From Flavobacterium sp. MC2016-06 (lineage in GTDB: Bacteria; Bacteroidota; Bacteroidia; Flavobacteriales; Flavobacteriaceae), in NCBI RefSeq assembly GCF_009711165.2, contig NZ_WMID02000022.1, positions 19,475-83,474 of the forward strand: DNA of 64,000 nucleotides. The letters run 5' to 3'. The number at the start of each line of letters is the position of its first letter. The stretch's first letter is position 1. Below the pieces are notes generated by a model, which ran no database searches, was not told the origin of the DNA, and was given only the letters and a program-made list of their open reading frames with translations. The position numbers and the translations under genes are program-made. This document shows positions 51,297-59,941 of this stretch, piece by piece.

Positions 51297-51953
51297 TTAA
51301 TTAACCAATAGAGTTTCTAAAACAGGAAGAACTTCTGAAGGTTCTGGACGAGTTGTATAATCTGCATTTACTTCGGCATAAGCGATTATTCCGTCTTTTC
51401 CAATCACATAACGTGCAGGCATCGGAAGTGTCCAGCTGTTTTCGCCATTAAAAACACTCAAATCTGCACCAAGCTCTTTGTGAACTTCAATAAGGTAATC
51501 TGGAAGATTCCATCTTACTTTAAAAGAGTCGGCAATTTCTCCGCCAACATCACTTAATATAGGAAATCCCAAATTATTAGTACGCTGAGATTTACGGCTA
51601 TTTGCTGCTGTTTGTTGTGAGACAGCGATTAAAGTTGCACCTTTTGATTCAAATTCGGCTCTAGTTTCTTCTAATGCCTGCAGATCAAGATTGCAATATG
51701 GGCACCAAACGCCTCTATAAAATGTTAAGACAATAGGACCTTTTTCTAATAATATTTCAGATGAAACCAGATTTCCATCAGAGTCAAAAGCCTTAAAACT
51801 TGGCGCAGTATCTCCAATTTTCAAAACTCTTTCTTGAGCTCCACTAGCAATAAGTTCATTTGTAGCGCGATGAAGAATTTCTACAGCGTGGGCAGGCAGT
51901 AATTTAGTTTCGGCTTCAATTTTTAACGCGGCTAATTTTTCTTTTAGTGACAT
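51297..51953 (-). CDS. Peroxiredoxin-like thiol peroxidase (AhpC/TSA)
   Basis: 218 aa. Thioredoxin fold: DTAPSFKAFDSDGNLVSS, then LTFYRGVWCPYCNLDLQALE with peroxidatic and resolving-type cysteines in WCPYC (about residues 83-86), and VSQQT. Reduces peroxides in the cytoplasm. CPYC is unlike the usual PVCT of AhpC and is typical of a peroxiredoxin-like subfamily. It follows the Crp/Fnr-type gene by 90 bp on the same strand, suggesting linked control. Confidence 0.85.
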   Translation of the reverse strand: MSLKEKLAALKIEAETKLLPAHAVEILHRATNELIASGAQERVLKIGDTAPSFKAFDSDGNLVSSEILLEKGPIVLTFYRGVWCPYCNLDLQALEETRAEFESKGATLIAVSQQTAANSRKSQRTNNLGFPILSDVGGEIADSFKVRWNLPDYLIEVHKELGADLSVFNGENSWTLPMPARYVIGKDGIIAYAEVNADYTTRPEPSEVLPVLETLLVN

Positions 51954-52043
51954 AATAATTTTGTTTTATAATTATAAGGCAAAGTTTGAAAATTAGGCAG
52001 TCTATAAAAATCAACTACATTAAGAAATCAACTGAAACTAGTT

Positions 52044-52622
52044 TCACTTATGAGTTTTTCCTTTTCTTATTCTCGATAAAAATTGGGTGGTCATGTCTAG
52101 ATAAGAAGCCAAAGCATATTGAGGAACACGCTTAACAATTGCGGGATATTTTTCGATAAAATGGTCGTAACGTTCTTCTGCCGAAAACATTAAATTGGAT
52201 ATAATTCTCCGCTGATGAAAAGCAGCGCTTCTTTCTGCAATAATTCTAAAAAAGGTCTCAAATTTATGATTGCTTTTTTTTAATTCCTGCTCTTTAGTAT
52301 ATTCGAGTTGAAGTACTATACTGTTTTCTAAAGCCGCAACAAACATTGTTGCCGGCTGTTGATATATGTAACTGTTAACATCAGAAATCCACCAATCCTC
52401 TATAGCAAAAGAAATAGTATGTTCATTTCCTTTTTTGTCAAGAACATAGGCTCTAAAGGCACCTTTTAAGACATAACTTCGGTACTTTGCAACAAAATCT
52501 GGTAGAATAATATGTTGCCCTTTTTTTATTATAACTTCATTAAAAGAACTTTCAAAGATTTCTTCTTCTTCAGCATTTGTTTCTACATATCGGTTTAAAT
52601 ATTCGATAATTTCACTTTTCAT
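52044..52622 (-). CDS. Crp/Fnr-family transcriptional regulator
   Basis: 192 aa. N-terminal cyclic-nucleotide-binding-like beta barrel (VIIKKGQHIILPDFVAKYRS), dimerisation helix, and a C-terminal helix-turn-helix fragment (VPQYALASYLDMTTQFLSRI). The DNA-recognition helix is short of the typical Crp length but the family is common in Bacteroidota. It probably regulates the adjacent peroxiredoxin gene. The ligand is unknown. Confidence 0.8.
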   Translation of the reverse strand: MKSEIIEYLNRYVETNAEEEEIFESSFNEVIIKKGQHIILPDFVAKYRSYVLKGAFRAYVLDKKGNEHTISFAIEDWWISDVNSYIYQQPATMFVAALENSIVLQLEYTKEQELKKSNHKFETFFRIIAERSAAFHQRRIISNLMFSAEERYDHFIEKYPAIVKRVPQYALASYLDMTTQFLSRIRKGKTHK

Positions 52623-52693
52623 CTTTAGAATTTATATTTAAGAAGCAGCAGTATTTGTTTCAAAAGAACCATCAGTCCCGCTATACACTATAT

Positions 52694-52747
52694 CTTTTTC
52701 TGGCTGAAAAAAGCCAGAAAAAGGATATCGTTCCTATCGGGGCTAGA
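52694..52747. repeat. Hairpin and REP-like element
   Basis: CTTTTTCTGGCT/AGCCAGAAAAAG (52694-52723) is a strong hairpin, followed by CTATCGGGGCTAGATT. The last part recurs at about 58466-58482 as CTATCGGGGCTGAATT, so it belongs to a dispersed family. Confidence 0.6.
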
Positions 52748-52790
52748 TTAGAAATCTATTTTTCATAAGAAATTTAGAAAATGGCCTTCC

Positions 52791-53375
52791 TTATTTTATT
52801 TTAATTTTAATTTTTTCAAAATCTCCATTTTCATTTTCTTTCCATTGATTATCTCCAATTATATAATACCGATCTTTTTCTTTGACAATTCGATTCTCAA
52901 AATCTTTATCTTCTGAAATAAAGCCTTTAGTTTTTGCAATCTCAGTCCATTTATGATTCTTAAATGACAAAACAGAAATGGTATTCCACCAACCTTCATT
53001 AGTACGAGAAAAAATCAATATTTCATTTGCATTGTCATGATTTAAATCTTGTATTTTAGTAATAAAAACTCCTAAACTTTCATTAATTATTATTGGCGGA
53101 ATATTGTTTTTAAATTCAATATTAAGATCGCAAATTTTTTCATCACATTCAATTTCATCAGTTTTAAGATTCCATTTAAAATTGACAAAAGCAGTATCGT
53201 TTATTTTGTCATTGTTAATGTCACCAACAAAAAACTTTTTATGTTCGATTTCAAATTTTGGTCGAATAGATTTTGTAATGCTAGTTTTATTAGAATTCTC
53301 TTTTTCCGTTTTAGTTTGGCAGCTAAAAAAAGATAAAAGGATTATTAACGAGATAAGTTTCTTTTGAAAATGCAT
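52791..53375 (-). CDS. Lipoprotein, 194 aa
   Basis: A signal peptide with lipobox (LISLIILLSFFSCQT) and a mature domain with a possible calcium-binding-like FVGDINNDKINDTAFV repeat resembling FG-GAP/VCBS units (a second DLNHDNANEILIF). ATG 53375 is preferred to TTG 53384. It lies 6 bp after the DoxX gene in the same direction. The function is unknown. Confidence 0.65.
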   Translation of the reverse strand: MHFQKKLISLIILLSFFSCQTKTEKENSNKTSITKSIRPKFEIEHKKFFVGDINNDKINDTAFVNFKWNLKTDEIECDEKICDLNIEFKNNIPPIIINESLGVFITKIQDLNHDNANEILIFSRTNEGWWNTISVLSFKNHKWTEIAKTKGFISEDKDFENRIVKEKDRYYIIGDNQWKENENGDFEKIKIKIK

Positions 53376-53380
53376 AAAGA

Positions 53381-53797
53381 TCAAATCAAAGAATCAACTT
53401 CCAAATATTTTTCTTTAAGTAAGCTCAAAGCAAAACAGGCCGCTGCACTTGTAAAAACAGAATAATCAAGCGGTGCTTTTATGCCTATAGAAAGAATCAT
53501 AGAAAAACCAAAAAGTAATAATAAACACCCGCTGAGTTTTGCAAACAATTCGGTTTTAAAACCAATTAAAAGAAAAAGGGGAAAAATGATTTCTAGCGCA
53601 GTTGCTATAAAACCAACAGGCGAAATTAAACTTTCTGGAATCATCGGATTCAGCACTTTTGTGTAAGCTAGAAAGTTTTCCCAGTTTCCCCAAACTGAAT
53701 TTTCTTTGCTCCATAATCCAAATCGGTCTGCAACGGCAGAAAGAAATCCAGCTGAGATAGCAAGACGTAAAAAGAGTTTAACTAATTTAGAATTCAT
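53381..53797 (-). CDS. DoxX-family membrane protein
   Basis: 138 aa with four hydrophobic helices: LRLAISAGFLSAVADRFGLW, IGFIATALEIIFPLFLLI-like, KLSGCLLLLFGFSMILSIGI, and a C-terminal helix. The arrangement fits DoxX/DoxD proteins. These have been linked to thiol/redox balance and respiration in other bacteria; the role here is not visible. Confidence 0.75.
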   Translation of the reverse strand: MNSKLVKLFLRLAISAGFLSAVADRFGLWSKENSVWGNWENFLAYTKVLNPMIPESLISPVGFIATALEIIFPLFLLIGFKTELFAKLSGCLLLLFGFSMILSIGIKAPLDYSVFTSAAACFALSLLKEKYLEVDSLI

Positions 53798-53833
53798 AAT
53801 TGAATTTTTTTAGCAAAAGGTACAATCTTTAAT

Positions 53834-54514
53834 TTAGTTATTAATATTCCAGAAGCTAATTTTTCTGCGAGTTGTAAAACCAAGTTTTTCATATAGTTTA
53901 ATCGCTCCAATATTAGTTTCTACAACATGTAAAAACGGAATTTTGTTTTCTTCAAAAATTGCATTGACAACATGGGTGATTAACTGTTTTGCATACCCTT
54001 TTCCGGTATGTTCAGGATGCGTAACAATAGCGCTTAGTTCTGTAAAGCTATTCATTTTCATTCGTTCTCCTGTAACCGCAATTAATTGGTTTTCTTTGAA
54101 AATTCCAAAATAACTGCCAAGCAAAGAGGTTTTGTTTTTAAAATATCCAGGTTGTACCAGATTTACTAAATCACATAATTGGTCATTATGATTTTCGGTC
54201 AATTTAATAATTTCTGTATCAATTGGTAATTCAATTTTTTTATCAATAATCATTTGCAGACAAACCAATTCTTTTACAATTTTTAAAGAACTGGAAACAA
54301 AAGGTTTTTCTCCAACAATAAAGAAGTTTTGGGTTAATGATGCATATTTATCCATTGCATCTTTTGTATTTTCGGGTTCTATAAAACCTCCAAACGGACA
54401 ATAATCGGGATGGTAGAATTTAGTATTTCCGTAATCAACAGCAAATTCTTGATGAGTTTCAGATAATGAATTCCAAACGGGATTATCGAGTTTATTTTCT
54501 TCTGTGGTTTTCAT
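53834..54514 (-). CDS. GNAT N-acetyltransferase
   Basis: 226 aa from ATG 54514; an upstream frame to 54604 has poor coding character. The acetyl-CoA signature TGKGYAKQLITHVVNAI (motif A, about residue 170) and the C-terminal GAIKLYEKLGFTTRRKI are clear. A long N-terminal part binds the unknown substrate. Its GGFIEPENT stretch is unusual for short GNAT proteins. Confidence 0.8.
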   Translation of the reverse strand: MKTTEENKLDNPVWNSLSETHQEFAVDYGNTKFYHPDYCPFGGFIEPENTKDAMDKYASLTQNFFIVGEKPFVSSSLKIVKELVCLQMIIDKKIELPIDTEIIKLTENHNDQLCDLVNLVQPGYFKNKTSLLGSYFGIFKENQLIAVTGERMKMNSFTELSAIVTHPEHTGKGYAKQLITHVVNAIFEENKIPFLHVVETNIGAIKLYEKLGFTTRRKISFWNINN

Positions 54515-54632
54515 TGGTGTAATAATAATCAGTCTAACGAAAATACGAATTAAAAGCGCAATGGAGTTTATCTGAGAATGCAAAAAGTCGAGAAATTTTC
54601 TCAAGAAATCCCGTAATTTATATAGCAGTGTA

Positions 54633-54717
54633 GTTTTTTTTCACGCAGATTTCGCAGATTTCAGCAGAATAAGAATAAAAAAATCTGCTAAAATCTGCGA
54701 AATCTGCGTGAAAAAAA
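54633..54717. repeat. Inverted repeat of the CACGCAGATT family
   Basis: TTTTTTCACGCAGATTTCGC on the left pairs with its complement ending at 54717 across about 15 bp of loop. The stem is over 30 bp with T and A runs on both ends, so it could act as a terminator. It shares its core with repeats at 1318-1345 and 56228-56308. Confidence 0.8.
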
Positions 54718-54723
54718 CTTAAC

Positions 54724-55224
54724 TTATTTCCCAGCTTCAAAAACTTTATCCAAACCTTCCAAAGCGATTGTAAATCCTTCTTTAAAGCCCATTTGGATAA
54801 TCATTTCTAAATCGGATAAATTTTCGTGTTTGATGGCAACGTCTACAATTGTCAAATTATCTTGTTCAGAAAAAGTAACGTCCCAGTCTGAACGGGGAAA
54901 ATCTTGATTTAAATTACCTTCTGTGTCGCAAAAAGCGTCTAAATATTTAAAATTGGTTTTTGGAGAAATCGAAATGTAATCTGCCAGAGCCCAATGCTCT
55001 TCGCCTTCTGGACCAACCATTGCATAGAGTCTTTGTCCGCCAACTTTAAAATCCATGCTTTTTGTTTTTGATTTCCACGGAGATGGAGCCCACCATAAAT
55101 CTAAGATTTCGGGTTCTGTCCAAGCAGACCAAACGTTTGCAATTGGAGCATTAAATTCACGTTTTACATTAACGGTGCTATTTTCTTTATCTACGGTAAA
55201 ATCCATTAAAAGATTAGTTTTCAT
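54724..55224 (-). CDS. AHSA1/SRPBCC-domain protein, copy 2
   Basis: 166 aa. START-like fold (VKREFNAPIANVWSAWTEPE, LWWAPSPWKS, DFKVGGQRLYAMVGPEGEEH, MIIQMGFKEGFTIALEGLDK). About two-thirds identical by eye to the next gene upstream on this strand, so a tandem duplicate. Such genes form operons with ArsR regulators in many bacteria; the ligand is unknown. Confidence 0.85.
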   Translation of the reverse strand: MKTNLLMDFTVDKENSTVNVKREFNAPIANVWSAWTEPEILDLWWAPSPWKSKTKSMDFKVGGQRLYAMVGPEGEEHWALADYISISPKTNFKYLDAFCDTEGNLNQDFPRSDWDVTFSEQDNLTIVDVAIKHENLSDLEMIIQMGFKEGFTIALEGLDKVFEAGK

Positions 55225-55256
55225 ATTATGCAGCTTTTAAGTTTAATAGTTAAAGT

Positions 55257-55757
55257 TTATTTTTTGTCTTCAAAAATTTTGTCTAGACTTTTCAGAGCGC
55301 TTGTAAATCCTTCTTTAAAGCCCATTTCGATAATTTTTTCTAATTCGGCAAAACTGTCTCTTTTTATTACAATATCTACAAGTGTTAAATCGCCTTCTTT
55401 GGAAAACGTGATATCCCAATATGAACTTCCAAATTCTGAATTTGGATTTCCATCGGCATCAGAAAAAGTAGTAGTATGTTTAAAGTTTGTTTTTGGGGAA
55501 ATTGAAGTATAAGCAAAAGTACTCCAGCGTTTTTCGCCTTCTGGGCCTACCATTGCATATAATCTTTGTCCGCCGACTTTAAAATCCATAATTGTTGTTT
55601 CTGATTTGAAAGGCGCAGGAGCCCACCATTGATCTAAGATTTCGGCTTCTGTCCAAGCAGACCAAACATTGTCAAGCGAGGCGTCAAATTCACGTTTTAC
55701 GTTTACCAAGCAATTTTCTTTGTCTACGGTAAAATCCATTAAAAGATTAGTTTCCAT
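55257..55757 (-). CDS. AHSA1/SRPBCC-domain protein, copy 1
   Basis: 166 aa, same domain and length as the neighbour (VKREFDASLDNVWSAWTEAE, DQWWAPAPFK, DFKVGGQRLYAMVGPEGEKR). It overlaps the ArsR gene by 11 bp, so the three genes form one operon in the order arsR, copy 1, copy 2. Confidence 0.85.
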   Translation of the reverse strand: METNLLMDFTVDKENCLVNVKREFDASLDNVWSAWTEAEILDQWWAPAPFKSETTIMDFKVGGQRLYAMVGPEGEKRWSTFAYTSISPKTNFKHTTTFSDADGNPNSEFGSSYWDITFSKEGDLTLVDIVIKRDSFAELEKIIEMGFKEGFTSALKSLDKIFEDKK

Positions 55758-56073
55758 TTTCTTTAGCTTTTAAATTTATTAATACTTGATCTAGTTGAGA
55801 GAAACGGTTTTCCCAAATCTCTTTAAATTGTTCTAACCATTTATCTACTTCTTTCATTTTGTCAATTTTTAGTTGATAATAGATTTCTCTTCCTAATTTT
55901 TTTTCTTCTAATAAATCACATTCGTTAAGGATTTTAATGTGTTTAGAAACGGCTTGGCGTGTGGTATTAAATTGCTCCGCAATTGCATTTGGAGTTAATG
56001 CAGTAGAAGAAATCAATACTAAAATCGCTCTTCGGGTTGGGTCGGCAATGGCCTGAAATATATCTCGTTTCAT
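55747..56073 (-). CDS. ArsR-family transcriptional regulator
   Basis: 108 aa winged helix: AIADPTRRAILVLISSTALT, NAIAEQFNTTRQAVSKHIKI (recognition helix) and the wing LLEEKKLGREIYYQL. No CxC metal motif is visible in the helix, so it is probably not a metal sensor. It heads the operon and likely autoregulates it. Confidence 0.88.
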   Translation of the reverse strand: MKRDIFQAIADPTRRAILVLISSTALTPNAIAEQFNTTRQAVSKHIKILNECDLLEEKKLGREIYYQLKIDKMKEVDKWLEQFKEIWENRFSQLDQVLINLKAKENGN

Positions 56074-56227
56074 TTTGATTTATTTAAATACGCAATCAAT
56101 CAGTTGCAAATATACGCAACTTTTTGGTTGCGAATTACTTTTTTTGGATTTTTTTTCAATTATGGAATTATAGGGGGATTGTTTTTTTTATGAAAATGGG
56201 TTTGCGTGATGGTAATTTCATTATGAT

Positions 56228-56308
56228 AAGGTTTTTTTTCACGCAGATTTCACAGATTTTGGCAGATTTTTTTATTTTAATTGTGCTAAAATCTGCGTGA
56301 AACTTTTT
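56228..56308. repeat. Inverted repeat of the CACGCAGATT family
   Basis: TTTTTTCACGCAGATTTCAC pairs with its complement near 56290-56308; less perfect than the copy at 54633-54717. It lies in the 412-bp gap between the arsR and DinB-like genes. Confidence 0.7.
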
Positions 56309-56329
56309 TATTTATTCCTTAACTTAATG

Positions 56330-56425
56330 CATTGCGCGTGAGGGATAGAAGCGGATAGCCCACAGCCTGACGAAGGAAGTGCGAGGACTTGGAGCGGATA
56401 GCCCGGCCCGGAGTTTACGGAGGGA
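56330..56425. repeat. GC-rich intergenic element
   Basis: A distinctly GC-rich block in an AT-rich gap. GCGGATAGCCC occurs twice (about 56349 and 56394), GCGTGAGGGAT is at 56336, and CCCGGCCCGGAG is near 56402. GCGTGAGGGAT recurs at 63526. I see no open frame. It may be part of a repeat family or a structured RNA. Confidence 0.5.
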
Positions 56426-56485
56426 CATGCCCAAGAGAAAGAACTATTTTGTAAGTAATTAGTAACTAGTGATTAGTGATTAGTT

Positions 56486-56959
56486 TTAATTAATTTCAGT
56501 AATTAGTTTTTTGATTAGAACGATTTGACCAAGATGATAATAGCTGTGTTCGATCATGGCTTCGATGTTTTTTTTGTAGGTTCCGTATTTTGCATCGACA
56601 AAGATTTCGTCTAGTTTTTCATCTGGCATTTGCTCAATAAAAAAAGCAAATAGTTTGGTGTCGTTCCAGAATTTAGACAAAAAAGTTTCCCATTCTTGCT
56701 GTGAATTAATAGGAGGGAAGTCAAAACTGTATTTGTCTTTAATGTCAAGAGTGCCACCTTTAAAAACATTATTGATACCGTTGATATAATAATCGATATG
56801 CTGTGCTAAAATGGCAATTGTATTTAGATTGTTTATTGGTGTTGTAGCTGTTTTCCAATCTAAACCTGCAAGCTGTTGTTTGTAATTGGTATTGGCAACC
56901 CAGGTTCTGTTAAGAATAGTTTCTTTAAAACGATTTGTTATTTCTGGCGTATTTTCCAT
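56486..56959 (-). CDS. DinB-like (DUF1572-type) protein
   Basis: 157 aa, four-helix bundle: NRFKETILNRTWVANTNY, LNTIAILAQHIDYYINGINN, and the end AMIEHSYYHLGQIVLIKKLI with an HxxxHxxQ-like metal motif. DinB-type proteins are thiol-dependent or of unknown function; this one is a general stress candidate. The gene is monocistronic. Confidence 0.72.
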   Translation of the reverse strand: MENTPEITNRFKETILNRTWVANTNYKQQLAGLDWKTATTPINNLNTIAILAQHIDYYINGINNVFKGGTLDIKDKYSFDFPPINSQQEWETFLSKFWNDTKLFAFFIEQMPDEKLDEIFVDAKYGTYKKNIEAMIEHSYYHLGQIVLIKKLITEIN

Positions 56960-57052
56960 GGCTTAAATTAATTATTTTGGATTAACTGTTTGGTAATTAA
57001 TTATTTGGTGTAACTAAGTTAAGTCTTTTTTTAATTTTAAATACTATAAAAA

Positions 57053-57093
57053 TGTAAAAAAAATCCCATTTGCGATTTAGACAAATGGGATTT
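57053..57093 (-). terminator. Intrinsic terminator
   Basis: AAATCCCATTTG (57061-57072) pairs with CAAATGGGATTT (57082-57093); on the minus strand a T run follows. It ends the leftward lipoprotein gene at 57112. Confidence 0.85.
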
Positions 57094-57111
57094 AATTTTT
57101 TGTTCTCGAAA

Positions 57112-58296
57112 TTATTTTCTGAATCTATTTCGGACAACAATATTTTTGATTTTGGCTTTTAAGTCTTCTCCGGTATCAAAAATCATTTGTTCGTTGTTTG
57201 GAAACGGTACGGCGCGTTTATTAAAATAGCCTAAATAACTCTCATCGCAGGCATTTCTGTCTCCACGATAAGTTGAATAAACGTTTTCGAAAATAAACTC
57301 GCTCGTTACAGGAAACGATTGCAGTAATTGATTGGTTTTTAGATCTACATAATCTACTTGTGCCGTAACTTGACAAGCTTTGTATTGTCTGTATTCGTAA
57401 ATATTGACAGATATAATTTTAAAGCTGTCTACTTTTATTGGTTTTCCTAAACTGTCTTTTATGGCATTTCCTCTGCTGTCTGTTAGGGTTTTTACGCCGT
57501 CTTTGACTTGTCGTTCTTTAATGAATTCTTTCTCTTTTATTTGTTCTGGCGAAATAAAGATTTCTCTAAAGTTTACAATTAAACCATAATCGTAGTTAAT
57601 ATTTTTTTGTTTTACGCTGTGGTAAACTGTCCATCGATCGTCTAATCCGTAAGTGCTGATGTCTAATAGATCATTCTGTAATTGCTTGGGAATGATCATG
57701 TCGGTTTCGTTTGTAGCGTAAACATTTACAAAATCAGTTCCTTTAAATTCGGCATTTGCCATTAGCTTTTTGGCATCTTTATAGTTTGGATTGATGCTTT
57801 CTATGTATCTCAAATCATCGTATGCTTTTCTGGCATCAAGTTTATTTGGAGATTTTAAAAGTATTAATGAATTGTCGTATAAGTATTTTGACAACGCATT
57901 TTTACTGCTTACTATTTGATCTGAGTAATTATCAAACGGAAAACTGGCATTTTTGCCCTGTTTTAATAACGGAAGCGGTAATATAGGTCTAATTTTTTCC
58001 TGACGATTATTAAGTTGTATATAAGTATTGTAGATACGTTCTATATTGGCTGGATTTTTTTCTTTTTCCATCATTTCTAGATTTCTCAGGTCTCGGTCTT
58101 TGGCTTTTGCAAAAGCTTCTTCGAGCAAAATAACGTAATCTTGTTTTCCTTTTGAGTCTTTTTTTGTTTTTAATGCATCAACTGCTCGGTCTATGGCACC
58201 GTCATAATCTCCATCACTTATAAGGGACTGCGTTGTTTTTACACCACACGAAAATGTGAGAAATAAAATAGAAAGCAGTAACATAATTTTTTTCAT
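57112..58296 (-). CDS. Large lipoprotein, 394 aa
   Basis: Signal peptide with lipobox (ILFLTFSCGV). The N-terminal region (SLISDGDYDGAIDRAVDALK, YVILLEEAFAKAKDRDLRN) is helical and TPR-like. The rest is mixed alpha/beta (AKKLMANAEFKGTDFVNVYA). An exported assembly or scaffold role is possible, but I do not recognise the family. Confidence 0.65.
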   Translation of the reverse strand: MKKIMLLLSILFLTFSCGVKTTQSLISDGDYDGAIDRAVDALKTKKDSKGKQDYVILLEEAFAKAKDRDLRNLEMMEKEKNPANIERIYNTYIQLNNRQEKIRPILPLPLLKQGKNASFPFDNYSDQIVSSKNALSKYLYDNSLILLKSPNKLDARKAYDDLRYIESINPNYKDAKKLMANAEFKGTDFVNVYATNETDMIIPKQLQNDLLDISTYGLDDRWTVYHSVKQKNINYDYGLIVNFREIFISPEQIKEKEFIKERQVKDGVKTLTDSRGNAIKDSLGKPIKVDSFKIISVNIYEYRQYKACQVTAQVDYVDLKTNQLLQSFPVTSEFIFENVYSTYRGDRNACDESYLGYFNKRAVPFPNNEQMIFDTGEDLKAKIKNIVVRNRFRK

Positions 58297-58432
58297 TCTA
58301 GATGCCCATTGATTTTTAAGCTGTAAATATATCTGTTTTTTGATGAACTCAGGTGACTTAAGTTTAAATTTTAGGAGCGTTAAAATTCATTTTCAGAGAA
58401 TCTGTTGTCTCGTTTTCGCCTTTATCTCTCCT

Positions 58433-58482
58433 CCCGATAGTTATCGGGATTCGAGAATATATGCTCTATCGGGGCTGAATTA
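58433..58482. repeat. REP-like palindrome pair
   Basis: CCCGATAGTTATCGGG (58433-58448) and CTATCGGGGCTGAATT (58466-58481) lie in the 378-bp gap before the flavoprotein gene. They match parts of the elements at 1361-1376 and 52732-52747. Nothing else is seen in the gap except AT-rich sequence presumably holding the promoter. Confidence 0.6.
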
Positions 58483-58674
58483 TTGAATAGAAATAGTTAG
58501 AATAAAATTTGACTGTTTTTTAATAGATTTTAAAACCTTGATAATCTTATAATTGTAAGATTAAAATTATTTATTTATACAATTTTAATAAAATAATGAA
58601 AGAATAATTTTACAATATTGATTATTATATCTTTATTTGCGATAAATATTATCGTAATTATCTATAGAAGAAAA

Positions 58675-59901
58675 ATGAAAAAACAATTATTAATTATCGG
58701 AGGTGGTTTTGCAGGTTTTTGGAGTGCTTTGAGCGCTGTTCGTCAAAGTCGTGAACTAAGAAAAGAAGATGAATTAGAAGTAACCGTAATAAATATGGAT
58801 GAATATTTGACTATTCGTCCGCGATTGTATGAGGTTTCCTTGGAAGGGCTGAGAGTTGAGCTGAATAAATATTTTAAAGAGCTAAATATTAAACTTATTA
58901 TTGGTAAAGCAGAGATCATCGATCCTGAAAAGAACCTAGTAACGGTTGCTACAGAAAACGGATCAAGAATGTTGTCTTACGATTTCTTGATTTTATCTTC
59001 GGGAAGTGTTTTAAAAGCAATAAACATTCCGGGTATTGAGCATACTTTTAATGTAGACACTTTTAATGGTGCACAGAAACTAGAAGATCATTTGGTAGAA
59101 TTGGCGGCTAAAAACTTTGAAGGAGAAGGAGCAGCTACTTTTGTAATTGCAGGAAGCGGATTAACAGGGCTAGAGGTGGTAACTGTAATTGAAGAAAAAG
59201 CAAACAAAATATTAGCAGACTGTGGTAAGAGTCCAATAGGATTTAATGTAGTGCTTATAGAAAAAGCAGATCAAGTCGGGAATTATTATGGTTCTGAGGC
59301 ACAGGATTATGTTATAGAAACATTAAAGAAAAAAGGGATAACTATCATTACTCAAGTTTCTCTGGCAGGCGTAAGTCTTGAAGGAGCAACATTAAGTAAC
59401 GGACAATTTATACCGTCACAGACTGTTATTTCTACAGTTGGATTAGTTGCTAGTTCGCTTTCTTCTTTTTTTAAAGGAGAAAAAGATAAACAAGGACGTC
59501 TTCATGTAAATGAAAATCTTCAGCTGGAAAATCATAAAAATGTAATAGCAGCCGGCGATGTTGCACACGTTCCGATTGATGCAGAAGGAAATAGTTCAAT
59601 AATGGCCTGCCAGTTTTCTATGTTCTTGGGTAAGTGGTCTGGTCATAATGCTGTTAACGGTTTGTTTTCGCAGCCACTAAAACCGTATAATTATACAGAT
59701 TATGTTACTTGTGTAGATTTAGGTCAAGAAGACGGTATGCTTACTACAGGATGGGAACGTAAACTGGCTGTGAGCGGTATTGAAGGAAAGAATATAAAGA
59801 TGGAAGTTACTACAAAACTAATTTATCCGGCAGAAGATGTTCAAACTGCGCTGGAAGATTCATATCCTTCGGTTCCTAATGTTAGCGAAAGCGCAGTTTA
59901 A
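58675..59901 (+). CDS. FAD-dependent NDH-2-like oxidoreductase
   Basis: 408 aa from ATG 58675; the earlier frame to 58618 is hydrophobic and poorly supported. FAD motif LLIIGGGFAGFWSA (residues 4-17), NAD(H) motif FVIAGSGLTGLEVV (about 160), and the second FAD motif VIAAGDVAHVP (about 300). Matches NADH:quinone oxidoreductase-type or related pyridine nucleotide-disulfide oxidoreductases without active-site cysteines. An Rrf2 regulator follows 40 bp downstream. Confidence 0.82.
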   Translation: MKKQLLIIGGGFAGFWSALSAVRQSRELRKEDELEVTVINMDEYLTIRPRLYEVSLEGLRVELNKYFKELNIKLIIGKAEIIDPEKNLVTVATENGSRMLSYDFLILSSGSVLKAINIPGIEHTFNVDTFNGAQKLEDHLVELAAKNFEGEGAATFVIAGSGLTGLEVVTVIEEKANKILADCGKSPIGFNVVLIEKADQVGNYYGSEAQDYVIETLKKKGITIITQVSLAGVSLEGATLSNGQFIPSQTVISTVGLVASSLSSFFKGEKDKQGRLHVNENLQLENHKNVIAAGDVAHVPIDAEGNSSIMACQFSMFLGKWSGHNAVNGLFSQPLKPYNYTDYVTCVDLGQEDGMLTTGWERKLAVSGIEGKNIKMEVTTKLIYPAEDVQTALEDSYPSVPNVSESAV

Positions 59902-59941
59902 AATTTAATTATTTTTTTATGAAATTCATCAAATCATTGTT

